Notes under the pieces: generated by a model
Told to the model about the DNA's origin: nothing
What the model saw: the letters and a program-made list of their open reading frames with translations, nothing else
The model's database searches: none
Assembly: GCF_004348975.1 (NCBI RefSeq)
Contig: NZ_SMFP01000004.1
Location: forward strand, 248,001 to 312,000
Reading direction: 5' to 3'
From: Antarcticimicrobium sediminis
Lineage (GTDB): Bacteria > Pseudomonadota > Alphaproteobacteria > Rhodobacterales > Rhodobacteraceae
DNA length: 64,000 bases
Translations under genes and position numbers: made by a program
Shown here: piece by piece, positions 23,847-33,206 of the stretch
Position numbering within the stretch: position 1 is the first letter of the stretch
How the letters are laid out: each line of letters begins with the position of its first letter

Positions 23847-25001
23847 TCAGCTTTCGTAGGGGTCCAGCGAATCCCGCAGCCCGTCGCCGAAGAAGTTGAA
23901 GGTCAGCACGATTACGATGATCGGCAGCATCGGGATCGCCGTCCACGGGTAGATCTCGATCGAGGCAAGGTTCTGGGCGTCGTTCAGCATCACCCCCCAG
24001 CTCACCGCAGGCGCCCGTAGGCCGAGCCCGAGGAAGGACAGCGCGGTTTCGCCAAGGATCATCGCCGGGATCGACAGCGTGGCGCTGGCGATCAGGTGCG
24101 ACATGAAGTTGGGCAGCAGATGCTTGCGGATCACCCGGCTGGAGGAGGCCCCCATCATTTCTGCTGCGCGCACGTATTCCTCTTCCCTCAGGCTCAGGAA
24201 TTTGGCCCGGACCGAGCGGGCCAATCCCGGCCAGTCGAGGATTCCAAGGATCACCGAGATGATGAAAAACACCGAGACCGGGCCCCAGTTCGACGGCACC
24301 GCCGCCGACAGCGCCAGCCACAGCGGCAGTTCGGGCAGCGAGCGCAGGATCTCGATCACCCGGTTGATCATCCAGTCGATCCGCCCGCCGAAATAGCCCG
24401 CGATCGAGCCAAAGCTGATGCCCAGCACGAACGAGACGGTAATCCCGATCAGCCCCACGGTCAGCGACAGTTGCGCGCCATACAGAATGCGGCTGAACAC
24501 GTCGCGCCCAAGCCGGTCGGCGCCCCAAAGGAACAGGGTCGCCCCCGGTGGCGCACAAAACAGATGCGTGTCGCTTGCGATCAGCCCGGCGAGGTGGTGG
24601 GTGCCGCCCTCGCAAAAGAACTTCAACGGCATCGGGCGGCTTTCGTCGGCGACGAATTTCCACTGGAAGGTTTCCATATCCGCCTCGGCCACGATCGGAT
24701 AGACGAACGGGCCGATGAAAGCCCCGTCGTGAAAGAAATTCACCCCCTGCGGCGGGGCATAAAGATGCTCGGACAGCCGCTCGTTCGGGGTATAGGGGGC
24801 GATGAACCCGGCAAAGGGCAGCATCAAATAGCTCAGCAGCAGGAAGATGCCGGAATAAAGCCCCAGTTTGTGCTGCCTGAACTTGCGCCAGATCAGCAGC
24901 CAGTTAGGCGCATCGAGATCGCGCCGCTCCAACTGCTGGATGCTGGCCTGCGCGTCATAGGGTGCATCGTCAACATAGCGTCCGTCAGGCAGCTGGGTCA
25001 T
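23847..25001 (-). CDS. Peptide/oligopeptide ABC transporter permease (DppC/OppC type)
   Basis: Inner-membrane permease of a family-5 peptide importer, 384 residues, longer than usual because of about 90 residues between the first helix (IFLLLSYLMLPFAGFI) and the core. This insert (DMETFQWKFVADESRPMPLK, FCEGGTHHLAGL) is periplasmic. The core shows GADRLGRDVFSRILYGAQLS and the EAA loop YVRAAEMMGASSSRVIRKHL. It overlaps the upstream permease gene by four bases and ends the operon, converging on the channel gene. Substrate could be peptides or other family-5 ligands. Confidence 0.9.
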   Translation of the reverse strand: MTQLPDGRYVDDAPYDAQASIQQLERRDLDAPNWLLIWRKFRQHKLGLYSGIFLLLSYLMLPFAGFIAPYTPNERLSEHLYAPPQGVNFFHDGAFIGPFVYPIVAEADMETFQWKFVADESRPMPLKFFCEGGTHHLAGLIASDTHLFCAPPGATLFLWGADRLGRDVFSRILYGAQLSLTVGLIGITVSFVLGISFGSIAGYFGGRIDWMINRVIEILRSLPELPLWLALSAAVPSNWGPVSVFFIISVILGILDWPGLARSVRAKFLSLREEEYVRAAEMMGASSSRVIRKHLLPNFMSHLIASATLSIPAMILGETALSFLGLGLRAPAVSWGVMLNDAQNLASIEIYPWTAIPMLPIIVIVLTFNFFGDGLRDSLDPYES

Positions 25002-26026
25002 GCGTCGCGCCCCGCGTATCGAATGCGCGGATCCAGCAAGACCAGCAGCACGTCAGAGATCATGGTGCCCATCAGCGTCAGAAGGGCGACGAACATCAGC
25101 ACAAAGGCGGACAGGAACTGATCCTGCGTTTTCAGCGCGGTCAGCAGGGTCGGGCCTATGGTTTGCAGCCCCAGCACCACCGAGACCAGCACCGATCCCG
25201 AGACCATTGCCGGCAACAGGTTGCCGATATCGGCGACAAACGGGTTGAAGGCCACGCGCAGCGGATATTTGGTCAGCATCCGGCTTGGGCTCATGCCCTT
25301 GGCGATGGCGGTTTCGACATAAGGTTTGCCCAACTCGTCGAGCATATTGGCGCGCAGCCGTTGCATCATCGCCGAGGCACCCGAGGTGCCAATCACAAAG
25401 GTGGGCACGATCAGGTGGATCAGGATCGATCTTGCCTTGTCCCAGCCCATCGGCTGGCCCTCATAGGCGGGGTCCATCAGCCCGCCGATCGGCAGGTCGA
25501 AATATTTGTGCCCGTAATAAAACAGGATCAGCGCCAGCAGAAAGTTGGGCGTCGCCAAGCCCAGATAGCCGACAAAGGCCGAGGTGTAATCGACCCATGT
25601 TTTCGATTTGGCAGCCGCCAGCACCCCCAGCGGCAGCGCCACCATATAGACGAACAGCACGGCGGCGAGGTTGACCAGAACGGTGAGCCACAGGCTTTCG
25701 CCGACGATTTCCGAGACCGGGCGGTCAAATTCGAAAGACCAGCCGAAATTGCCCTGGACCAGACCGGCAAACCCGTTCGGGCCCGGCATGAACCCGACCC
25801 AGATCATGTATTGTTCCCACAGCTGACGGTCGAGCGCATATTCCTTGCGCAGAAACTCGGCCTTGGCGACGCCGGCATCCTGCCCGCTGGCGCGCAACTC
25901 GGCGATCTGGTTGCTGAGATAATCGCCCGGCGGCAGGTTGATGATTACGAAGACCATCACCGATACCACCAGAAGCGTAAGCAACATGGTCGCAAACCGA
26001 TAGATCGCGTAGCGCAGGATAAGCAT
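24998..26026 (-). CDS. Peptide/oligopeptide ABC transporter permease (DppB/OppB type)
   Basis: Inner-membrane permease of 342 residues. N-terminal helix YRFATMLLTLLVVSVMVFVI is followed by a periplasmic loop (ALDRQLWEQYMIWVGFMPG), then five helices and the coupling loop KPYVETAIAKGMSPSRMLTKY. The ending VLLVLLDPRIRY is standard for this family. It pairs with the permease encoded downstream (ATGA overlap) and lies 12 bases after the binding-protein gene. Confidence 0.91.
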   Translation of the reverse strand: MLILRYAIYRFATMLLTLLVVSVMVFVIINLPPGDYLSNQIAELRASGQDAGVAKAEFLRKEYALDRQLWEQYMIWVGFMPGPNGFAGLVQGNFGWSFEFDRPVSEIVGESLWLTVLVNLAAVLFVYMVALPLGVLAAAKSKTWVDYTSAFVGYLGLATPNFLLALILFYYGHKYFDLPIGGLMDPAYEGQPMGWDKARSILIHLIVPTFVIGTSGASAMMQRLRANMLDELGKPYVETAIAKGMSPSRMLTKYPLRVAFNPFVADIGNLLPAMVSGSVLVSVVLGLQTIGPTLLTALKTQDQFLSAFVLMFVALLTLMGTMISDVLLVLLDPRIRYAGRDA

Positions 26027-26038
26027 TCGCGGCCCTCG

Positions 26039-27964
26039 TCAGTCGTCGTCAGCGAAAAAGAATTCATCCGGCCGATGGATGCCGAAATGTGCCCCCGGAT
26101 CCCAGGCCCAAAGCCCTTTTTCCGGCACGTTGCGCAGGCGCTTGTTCACCACGATGGGCTGCGGCGCTTCGGCCAGAATGCCGATGCCAAAGACCTGATC
26201 GGCGTGGATCTTGAGCATCTCGCGCCAGGCGGTGCTGCGGGCCTCGTCGGTGCTGGCTTGATCCCAGTCATGCGCCAGCCTCATCAGCCGCAGCGCCGGT
26301 TCGATGTCGGGCGCTTCGCCGGCCTCGCCGTCGGTCTGGTAATACTGACCCCACTTCGGCCAGGCGAGGAATTCCTGCTGCCGCGGCGCAAGGTAATCGG
26401 GCGAGGTATAGGGTTGCGGAATGCCGTTGTCCCAGCCGTACCAGACCGAAGCCATGGAGTTGCCGGAATACACCCGGTTGCGCAGGATGTCGCGATCCAG
26501 CGGTCGCATCACCAGCCGCACGCCGATTTCCCGCCAGGTGTCGGTGATGATCTGCAGCGCGTTCTCGACTTCCTGCCGTTCGCCTGCGGTTTCGATCGTC
26601 AGCTCCATCGGTCGCCCGTCCGGCAGCAGGCGGACACCGTTGCCCTGACGTTTATCAAGACCGGCCGCGTCCAGCAGCGCATTGGCCTGCTCGGGATCAT
26701 AGGCCGCCCAGGCATCGCGCAGCGCCGGATCAAAGAACGGGCTTTTCGGCAGCACGGTCATCGCGCCGGGCTTGGCCAGCTTGAAATACAGCGCGCGGTT
26801 GATGGTGGCCCGGTCGATGCCCAGCGACAGCGCCCGACGCACCCGTACGTCGCGCAGCACGTCGCGCCAGACCGGGTCGTTATAGTTCAGGTTGGGATAG
26901 ATCGCGATCTGCGACGCGACCCCGGTGGGCCAGAGCAGGGTGCGATAGTTGCCGCCGTCGGCCTCGCCCTTGCGCAGGATCGAGATGTCGCGGAAATCCA
27001 GCCCGCGCCCCTGAAGATCGGTCTCTCCCGCGTTGGCTTTGGCCGCGACCAGACCACCGGCGACGATCTCCATCTCGATCACGTCGATATAGGGCAGTTG
27101 CAGGCCGTTGGTGTCGATGCGGTGATAATACGGGTTGCGCACGAAAAGCTGGCGAATCTTCTTGCCCGAGGTGGCGTTCATCCAGGGCTGCAGGGTGGGC
27201 AGCGCGCTGTTGTCGTACTTGTACATATTGTCGAGCTTGTTGTGCAGCGCGGCCCAGCTTTTGACCCGGGCCTCCTCGACCGCTTCGGCCAGCGTGGCGG
27301 GGTCGGCGTATTTGACGTGATACTGTTTCAGGAAATGCGCCGGGCGAAAGATGAAGGGCGGTCGCGCCTGTGCCAAGGTCTGAAGAAAGCTGGGATTGGG
27401 CGCGCTCCACTGGTACACGACGGTGGTGTCATCGGGAAAGCTGACCTGCGGCAGCTCGCCGTCGATTCGCAGGAAATCGGGCGGGCCAGCGGGGCTGAGT
27501 TCGGGATTGTTGGCCACGTCCTGCCACCAATAGGCGAAATCGGCAGAGGTGAAGGGCACCCCGTCCGACCATTTGTGCCCGGGGCGCAGATGCAGGGTGA
27601 ATTTGCGGTTGTTCTCGTTCTCGACGCTTTCCAGCAGATCCGGGGTCAGGTTGTACTGCTCGTCATAGCCGACCAGCCGCGCATAGCCATAAACCACCAT
27701 CTGGCGGATGTCTTTGCTGCGGGTGACCATGGTGCGCAGGGTGCCGCCTTGATGCCCCATCTCGCGCCCCTTGGCGGCCAGATCGACAATCAGCGGCGCA
27801 TCGGGGAGCCGATCGGCCACCGCCGGCAGATCGCCGCTGGTCACCTCGTCCTGCCAAAAACTGCTTTCCTGCAACGGCGGCAGGGCGGCGGCGGCCAAGG
27901 GGGTCAGCGCGGCGGCCAGCGCGGCGACGGACATCAGGGCGAATCTGCGTGGGCGATCAAACAT
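26039..27964 (-). CDS. ABC transporter substrate-binding protein, family 5
   Basis: Periplasmic receptor of the peptide-type importer, 641 residues, with a signal peptide (FALMSVAALAAALTPLAAAA). Family-5 features include LTPDLLESVENENNRKFTLH, LRPGHKWSDGVPFTSADFAY and VRRALSLGIDRATINRALY. ATG 27964 (MFDRPRR) gives a sensible signal peptide; longer in-frame sequence upstream overlaps the ATPase gene. The start overlaps the end of the ATPase gene by eight bases. The acidic tail FFADDD is unusual but short. Ligand unknown. Confidence 0.9.
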   Translation of the reverse strand: MFDRPRRFALMSVAALAAALTPLAAAALPPLQESSFWQDEVTSGDLPAVADRLPDAPLIVDLAAKGREMGHQGGTLRTMVTRSKDIRQMVVYGYARLVGYDEQYNLTPDLLESVENENNRKFTLHLRPGHKWSDGVPFTSADFAYWWQDVANNPELSPAGPPDFLRIDGELPQVSFPDDTTVVYQWSAPNPSFLQTLAQARPPFIFRPAHFLKQYHVKYADPATLAEAVEEARVKSWAALHNKLDNMYKYDNSALPTLQPWMNATSGKKIRQLFVRNPYYHRIDTNGLQLPYIDVIEMEIVAGGLVAAKANAGETDLQGRGLDFRDISILRKGEADGGNYRTLLWPTGVASQIAIYPNLNYNDPVWRDVLRDVRVRRALSLGIDRATINRALYFKLAKPGAMTVLPKSPFFDPALRDAWAAYDPEQANALLDAAGLDKRQGNGVRLLPDGRPMELTIETAGERQEVENALQIITDTWREIGVRLVMRPLDRDILRNRVYSGNSMASVWYGWDNGIPQPYTSPDYLAPRQQEFLAWPKWGQYYQTDGEAGEAPDIEPALRLMRLAHDWDQASTDEARSTAWREMLKIHADQVFGIGILAEAPQPIVVNKRLRNVPEKGLWAWDPGAHFGIHRPDEFFFADDD

Positions 27965-29729
27965 GACAACGTACCTTATGGCCGGGTTCCAATTCGGTAA
28001 GCGACGGTACCACGGTCTGGGAAAAACGAAAGGCGTCCGGCCAGCTTTCGGGAGAGCCAGCGCCAAGGGCGACCAGTCTCAGGTCGATCGGGCGGTCGAT
28101 ATCCGGGGTGGGCTGGGCCGCGATCAGGGCCTTGGTATAGGGGTGTTTGGGGTTGTAGAACAGCGTGCCGGGCGGTGCTTGCTCGACCACCAGCCCCTGA
28201 CGCATCACCGCCACCTCGTCCGCGATCCGGGCGACCACCGCCAGATCGTGGCTGATGAAAAGATAGGACAGGTTCATCCGGTCGCGAATATCCTCCAGCA
28301 AGGTCAGGATCTGTTCCTGCACCGAGACATCCAGCGCCGAGGTCGGCTCGTCGCAAACGATCAGTGACGGATTGAGCATCATTGCCCGCGCAATCGACAG
28401 TCGCTGGCGCTGGCCGCCGGAAAAGGCGTGTGGGTAGCGTTGTAGCATGTCGCCGCTCAACCCGACCTGTTGCAGCATTGCCGCGGCGCGTTCGCGCCGT
28501 TCACTCCGGGTGCCGATGCCGTGGATTTCCAGCGGTTCGGTCAGGGCGTCAAGTACTCGCATACGCGGGCTGAGCGAGGAATAGGGATCCTGAAACACCA
28601 TCTGCGCCGCGCGCTGAAAGGCGGTGCGCTGGGCGCGGGTCATGTCATGTACGGTGATGGGCGCGCCGTTCGGGTCGGGGCGAAACAGCACTTGTCCGCC
28701 GGGATCAGGTGCCTCGGCCCCCAGCGCGATGCGCGCCGCCGTGGTTTTGCCCGAGCCGCTTTCACCGACGATGGCGAGCGTTTTGCCGCGCGGCAGATTG
28801 AGGTCGATGCCGCGGCAGGCGTGGATCAGGGTATCGGAGCGCCAGGCCGAGCCCGAGCGCATGGAATAGGTCTTGGAAACCCCTTTCATCTGCAGGATCA
28901 GATCGTCCTCTTGCAGGGGCGGGGCCGGCTTTGCCTCGGCCGGGATCGAGGGCGCGGCATTGAATAGCTGTTTAGTATAGGGATGCGCCGGGGAGCGCAG
29001 CAGCGGTTCGGCGGGGCCCGATTCCATGACCCGGCCCCGGTGCATCACCACCACCTGTTCGGCGGTATTGGCCACCACACCCAGATCATGGGTGACCAGA
29101 ATCAGCCCCATCCCGGTTTCCCGTTGCAGATCCTTGATCAGCCCCAGCACCTGTGCCTGCGTGGTGACATCAAGCGCGGTCGTGGGTTCGTCCGCGATCA
29201 GCAGATCGGGCTTGGCGACCATGGCCATGGCGATCATCGCCCGTTGGCGCATACCGCCGGACAGCTCGAACGGATACGAGCGATAGGCGCGCTCGGGGTC
29301 GGGAAAGCCGACCCGCTCAAAGGTGTCGAGCACCTGGCGTTTGGCGTTGCTTTCAGAGGCATCGCGATGCAGCCACAGCACTTCGCTGACCTGATTCCCG
29401 ATCCGGTGCAACGGCGAGAGCGAGCGCATCGGCTCCTGAAAGATCATCGAGACCTGATTGCCGCGCACATCGCGCAACTGCCGCTCGCCCAGCGAGGTCA
29501 GGTTCAGGGACTGCCCGTCGCGATGCAGCGTGATGGTGCCGCTGCGGATCTGGGCGTTGCGCGGCAGGATGCGCAGGATCGCGCGGCAGGTCACGGTCTT
29601 GCCGGACCCGGATTCGCCGACCAGCGCCAGCGTCTCTCCGGGGTTCAGCGAAAAGTTGACGTCGCGCACAATCGCCTCGTCCTTGCCGAAGCCGACGCTC
29701 AGATTCTCGACAGAAAGCAGAGGGGTCAT
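27957..29729 (-). CDS. ABC transporter ATP-binding protein, DppD-DppF fusion
   Basis: Cytosolic ATPase carrying both nucleotide-binding domains in one chain, 590 residues. First half: Walker [10 protein letters not shown], signature LSGGMRQR, Walker B LLIADEP. Second half (from about residue 280): [24 protein letters not shown]. Both halves have the peptide-importer tail HPYTK ([13 protein letters not shown] and [13 protein letters not shown]). It is first in the operon ATPase / binding protein / permease / permease. All catalytic motifs look intact. Confidence 0.93.
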   Translation of the reverse strand: MTPLLSVENLSVGFGKDEAIVRDVNFSLNPGETLALVGESGSGKTVTCRAILRILPRNAQIRSGTITLHRDGQSLNLTSLGERQLRDVRGNQVSMIFQEPMRSLSPLHRIGNQVSEVLWLHRDASESNAKRQVLDTFERVGFPDPERAYRSYPFELSGGMRQRAMIAMAMVAKPDLLIADEPTTALDVTTQAQVLGLIKDLQRETGMGLILVTHDLGVVANTAEQVVVMHRGRVMESGPAEPLLRSPAHPYTKQLFNAAPSIPAEAKPAPPLQEDDLILQMKGVSKTYSMRSGSAWRSDTLIHACRGIDLNLPRGKTLAIVGESGSGKTTAARIALGAEAPDPGGQVLFRPDPNGAPITVHDMTRAQRTAFQRAAQMVFQDPYSSLSPRMRVLDALTEPLEIHGIGTRSERRERAAAMLQQVGLSGDMLQRYPHAFSGGQRQRLSIARAMMLNPSLIVCDEPTSALDVSVQEQILTLLEDIRDRMNLSYLFISHDLAVVARIADEVAVMRQGLVVEQAPPGTLFYNPKHPYTKALIAAQPTPDIDRPIDLRLVALGAGSPESWPDAFRFSQTVVPSLTELEPGHKVRCHV

Positions 29730-29858
29730 TCAGGGCCGCCCGTCCGAATGATCTTTGTTTGGCCGCAAACTCTTACCCCCCGTAGCTGCCTGTGGGGTAC
29801 CTTCGCGTGACGGCGGCCTTCTAGTCAAACCCCAATTGCCCGGTTTTACCGGCCTGTT

Positions 29859-29882
29859 GCAAATGTCCGGCGCAAATGTCCG
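29859..29882 (+). repeat. Tandem 13-base direct repeat upstream of two divergent genes
   Basis: GCAAATGTCCG occurs at 29859-29869 and again at 29872-29882, two bases apart. It lies in the 231-base gap between the divergent peptide-transporter operon and the methyltransferase-like gene. CCGGTTTTACCGG just upstream is an inverted repeat. It may be a regulator site; no regulator is known. Confidence 0.5.
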
Positions 29883-29960
29883 ATGCGCAGGCGATCGCGG
29901 GCTACACATTGGGCCGCGCATTTGGCATGAGGGGGGCGATCACGCACAAGGAGTCCCCGC

Positions 29961-30446
29961 ATGAGCCGACTGGACGTATTCATCGACCGCATGGTGTCGC
30001 AGCGCGCCTGTCTGGATTTCGCCATCGCCGAGACCGCCGCCTTGCCGGGGCCGGCGTTCGAACTGGGGCTGGGCAACGGGCGCACCTATCACCACATGCG
30101 CGAAAACATCACCGGACACGACATCTATGTGTTCGAGCGCGCCATCGCCTCGAATCCCGCCTCGACCCCGGACGAGGCCTTTACCATCCTTGGCGACGTA
30201 ATGGAGACCCTGCCGCAAACGTTGGAGCGGTTCGGCGCGACCGCCAGCCTGATCCACGCGGATCTGGGCGGCCACAACCTGAAGAAAAACGACCTTTTTG
30301 CCCGCAAGGTCTCGCCGCTGATCGAGCCGCTGCTGGCCAAGGGCGGGCTGATGGTGTCGTCGGACCGGATGTATTTCGACGCGCTGGAAGAGCTGCCGCT
30401 GCCCGAGGGCGCGGTGCCGGGTCGGTGTTTCATATATCGGAAATAG
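29961..30446 (+). CDS. Small SAM-dependent methyltransferase-like protein (paralogue of 13388-13864)
   Basis: Protein of 161 residues of the same small methyltransferase-like family as the one ending the glycan operon. Shared landmarks are MSRLD at the start, FELGLGNGRTYHHM (SAM loop, about 36-49), an acidic residue after it (VFERA), LIHADLGGHN and the C-terminal GRCFIYRK. AAGGAG (29949-29954) precedes the ATG. It stands alone, divergent from the transporter operon. Substrate unknown. Confidence 0.77.
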   Translation: MSRLDVFIDRMVSQRACLDFAIAETAALPGPAFELGLGNGRTYHHMRENITGHDIYVFERAIASNPASTPDEAFTILGDVMETLPQTLERFGATASLIHADLGGHNLKKNDLFARKVSPLIEPLLAKGGLMVSSDRMYFDALEELPLPEGAVPGRCFIYRK

Positions 30447-30497
30447 GCTGATCGCACCCGAACCGGGCACTGGCGTGCCGCGCGCCTCTTGCCGTGT

Positions 30498-30514
30498 CGG
30501 CCTTTGGCCGGTTT
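30498..30514 (+). terminator. Weak stem-loop after the methyltransferase-like gene
   Basis: CGGCC (30498-30502) and GGCCG (30506-30510) flank a TTT loop and are followed by GTTTAA. The stem is short and the T-run poor, so termination would be partial at best. Confidence 0.3.
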
Positions 30515-30544
30515 AACGGGGCTGTCACGCCCTTGCTTTAGCGC

Positions 30545-30575
30545 GGGTGAAACCGGATGCCGGGTGAAACAGGAT
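30545..30575 (+). repeat. 17-base-period direct repeat in the leader of the MaoC-Pta gene
   Basis: GGGTGAAACCGGAT (30545-30558) and GGGTGAAACAGGAT (30562-30575) match at 13 of 14 bases. The second copy runs into the AAGGAG ribosome-binding site (30576-30581). A protein bound here could control transcription or translation of the downstream pair. Nothing further identifies a regulator. Confidence 0.55.
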
Positions 30576-30590
30576 AAGGAGCCAGAGCCG

Positions 30591-31988
30591 ATGACTGCAC
30601 AGGTGATGCACAACGTGCCTTTCGACAAGCTGGAAATCGGCATGGAGGCGGCCCGAACCCGAACCCTGCTGGCCGAGGATCTTTTCGTCTTTGCCAATAG
30701 TTCGGGCAATGTGAACCCGATGCACCTGCCGGACGAGGATGGCGATGGCGATGGCAAGCCCGAGGCGGTGGCGCCGGGGATGTGGGTCGCCTCGCTGATT
30801 TCGGCGGTGCTGGGCTGCGATCTGCCGGGGCCGGGGACGCTGTATCATTCCCAGACCCTGCGGTTTCTGCGTCAGGCGAATGCGGGCGACACGCTGACCG
30901 TCACCGTGCGGCTGACCGCCAAGGGGCCGGATCGGCTGGTAAATTTCGACACCTGGATTGAAAATGCGGCGGGCGAGCGGGTTCTGGAGGGCGAGGCGCA
31001 GGTCTATGCCCCGGAAAAGGCGCTGAGTTTTGCGCCCGAGGATCTGCCCGGGCTGACCCTGCAACGGCATGTGCATTTCGACCGGTTGCTTGCCATGGCC
31101 GAGCCGCTGGCGCCGATTCCCACCGCCGTGGTCGCGCCGGAAAAAGCCGATGCGCTGGCCGGGGCGATCCTTGCCGCCGAACATACGCTGATCACCCCGA
31201 TCCTGATCGGCCATGCCGAGCGGATCGCCGAGGCCGCCGCAGAAGAGGGGATCGACCTGACCCCCTATCGCATCGTCGATGTGCGCGACCACCGGCTGGC
31301 GGCACAAGAGGCCGTGCGGATGGTGCTGGCGCATGAGGCGGCGGCGGTGATGAAGGGGCATCTGCACACCGACATCCTGCTGGGCGAGGTGGTCAAGCGC
31401 GAAGGCGGGCTGCGCAAGGGGGGGCGGCGGTTGAGCCATGTCTTCGTGATGGATGTGCCGGGGCTGGATCATCTGCTGATGGTGACCGACGCGGCGATTA
31501 ACATCTCTCCCGACCTCAAGACCAAGGCCGATATCGTTCAGAACGCCATTGATCTTGCCCTGTCGCTGGGCATCGAAGAACCCCGGGTCGGCGTGCTCTC
31601 GGCGGTCGAGACCATCAACCCGGCGATTCCCTCGACGCTGGACGCCGCCGCCCTGTCCAAGATGGCCGAGCGTGGCCAGATCACCGGCGGGCTGGTGGAT
31701 GGGCCGCTGGCGATGGACAATGCCATCAATCTGGCGGCAGCGGCGACCAAGGGCATCCGCTCGCTGGTGGCGGGGCGGGCCAATATTCTGGTCGCGCCCA
31801 ATATGGAATCGGGCAACATGCTGGCCAAGGAGCTGACCTTTCTGGCCCATGCCGAGGCCGGTGGCGTGGTGGTGGGGGCGAAATGCCCGATCATCCTGAC
31901 CAGCCGCTCCGATGACGACAAGGCGCGGCTGGCCTCTTGTGCGGTGGCCGCGCTGCATGCCGATTTCTTGGCGAGGGCTGGCGCATGA
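30591..31988 (+). CDS. MaoC-like hydratase / phosphate acyltransferase fusion protein
   Basis: Two-domain protein of 465 residues. Residues about 10-150 form a MaoC-type hot-dog domain; about 160-465 a phosphate acetyl/butyryltransferase domain (VMKGHLHTDILLGEVV, RLSHVFVMDVPG, MTDAAINISPDL-like region, GPLAMDNAINLAAAATKG, PNMESGNMLAKEL). The second would convert an acyl-CoA to acyl phosphate, used by the overlapping acetate kinase gene to make ATP. In the first, the usual hydratase motif DxNPxH reads NVNPMH (Asn40, His45), so hydration may be lost. ATG 30591 follows AAGGAG. Confidence 0.9.
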   Translation: MTAQVMHNVPFDKLEIGMEAARTRTLLAEDLFVFANSSGNVNPMHLPDEDGDGDGKPEAVAPGMWVASLISAVLGCDLPGPGTLYHSQTLRFLRQANAGDTLTVTVRLTAKGPDRLVNFDTWIENAAGERVLEGEAQVYAPEKALSFAPEDLPGLTLQRHVHFDRLLAMAEPLAPIPTAVVAPEKADALAGAILAAEHTLITPILIGHAERIAEAAAEEGIDLTPYRIVDVRDHRLAAQEAVRMVLAHEAAAVMKGHLHTDILLGEVVKREGGLRKGGRRLSHVFVMDVPGLDHLLMVTDAAINISPDLKTKADIVQNAIDLALSLGIEEPRVGVLSAVETINPAIPSTLDAAALSKMAERGQITGGLVDGPLAMDNAINLAAAATKGIRSLVAGRANILVAPNMESGNMLAKELTFLAHAEAGGVVVGAKCPIILTSRSDDDKARLASCAVAALHADFLARAGA

Positions 31989-33124
31989 GTGTAATCCTGA
32001 CGCTGAACGCGGGCAGTTCCTCGATCAAGTTCGGGGTGCATGAAACCGGGGTTGAGCCGCCGTTGCTGGCCTCTGGTCAGGTGGAAAACCTTGGCCCCTT
32101 GGCCCGGCTCAAGGTCAAGGGCACCCCGGCGCGTGAGATTGGCCCGGCCGATCACGCGGTGGCGCTGCGCGCGATCCTGCACGCGCTGGCGCCGGTACTG
32201 GAGGGGCGCAAGGTGCTGGGTGTGGGGCACCGGATCGTGCATGGCGGCAAAAGCTTTGGCGACCCGGTCAGGCTGACCCCCGAGGTGATCGACCAGCTGC
32301 GCACGCTGGAGCCGCTGGCGCCGCTGCACCAGCCGCACAACCTTGCCGCCGTCGATGCGGCGCGCCTGGCCTTTCCCGAGGCGTTGCAAATGGGCTGTTT
32401 CGACACCGCCTTTCACCGCGGGCATCCGTTCGTGAATGACGCCTTCGCGCTGCCGCTTCGATTCTATGAACAGGGGGTGCGCCGCTATGGGTTCCACGGG
32501 CTGAGCTATGATTACATCACCTCTTGCCTGCGGCGGGACTGGCCGGCGCTGGCGAAAGGCCGGGTCGTGGTGGCGCATCTGGGCAACGGGGCGTCGATGT
32601 GCGCGATCAAGGACGGGCACAGCGTAGGCTCGACCATGGGGTTCTCGGCGCTGGACGGCTTGCCGATGGGCACCCGCTGCGGCCAGCTTGATCCCGGCGT
32701 GCTGCTGTACCTGATGGCGCAGGGGATGGGCGCGGCCGAGATCGAGCGCATCCTGTACCACGAGAGCGGGCTCAAGGGTCTGTCAGAGATCAGCCACGAC
32801 ATGCGCACGCTGCTGGCCAGCGACGATCCGCGCGCCGCGCAGGCGGTGGAGTATTATGTCTTCCGTCTGCGCCGTGAAGTGGGGGCGATGGCCGCCGTTC
32901 TGGGCGGGCTGGATGGCGTGGTGTTCACCGGCGGCATCGGCGAACACGCCGCACCGATCCGTGCCCGGGTGATCGAAGGCATGGAGTTTCTTGGACTTGA
33001 GCTGGATGCAGGGGCCAACGCCAAGGATGCCACCCGCATCGGCACCGGCCCGGTCGAGGTCTTGGTGATCCCCACTGACGAGGAGCGGGTGATCGCCCGC
33101 GCGGTCAGCAAGGCGCTGAGCTAA
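31985..33124 (+). CDS. ackA: Acetate (short-chain acyl) kinase
   Basis: Cytosolic kinase interconverting acyl phosphate + ADP and carboxylate + ATP; 379 residues. ASKHA-fold motifs: LTLNAGSSSIKFG near the N-terminus, GHRIVHGGKSF, CFDTAFHRGHP, YGFHGLSYDYI, AHLGNGASMCAI, FTGGIGEHAAPIR and IPTDEERVIARAV. The ATG overlaps the stop of the transacetylase-domain gene (ATGA), which makes a Pta-Ack style module. Acetate is the likely substrate; propionate or butyrate cannot be excluded given the MaoC-fused partner. Confidence 0.93.
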   Translation: MSVILTLNAGSSSIKFGVHETGVEPPLLASGQVENLGPLARLKVKGTPAREIGPADHAVALRAILHALAPVLEGRKVLGVGHRIVHGGKSFGDPVRLTPEVIDQLRTLEPLAPLHQPHNLAAVDAARLAFPEALQMGCFDTAFHRGHPFVNDAFALPLRFYEQGVRRYGFHGLSYDYITSCLRRDWPALAKGRVVVAHLGNGASMCAIKDGHSVGSTMGFSALDGLPMGTRCGQLDPGVLLYLMAQGMGAAEIERILYHESGLKGLSEISHDMRTLLASDDPRAAQAVEYYVFRLRREVGAMAAVLGGLDGVVFTGGIGEHAAPIRARVIEGMEFLGLELDAGANAKDATRIGTGPVEVLVIPTDEERVIARAVSKALS

Positions 33125-33206
33125 CCAAAATGCGCGTCCCCTTCTGGTGACGGGTTTACCCCGCTGCGATGCCCTGCCTATCCTGCCTCCAACAGGAGGA
33201 GACCGC

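Noticed and set aside
24962-28000. A 1012-codon open frame opposite the peptide ABC permease and binding-protein genes
   Set aside because: The minus strand encodes three complete transporter genes with correct overlaps; the plus-strand frame has no motif.
30591-33124. Fermentation or sulfonate-degradation operon (Xsc-linked Pta)
   Set aside because: No sulfoacetaldehyde acetyltransferase or sulfonate genes are nearby, and the transacylase is fused to a MaoC domain, unlike the Xsc-linked type.
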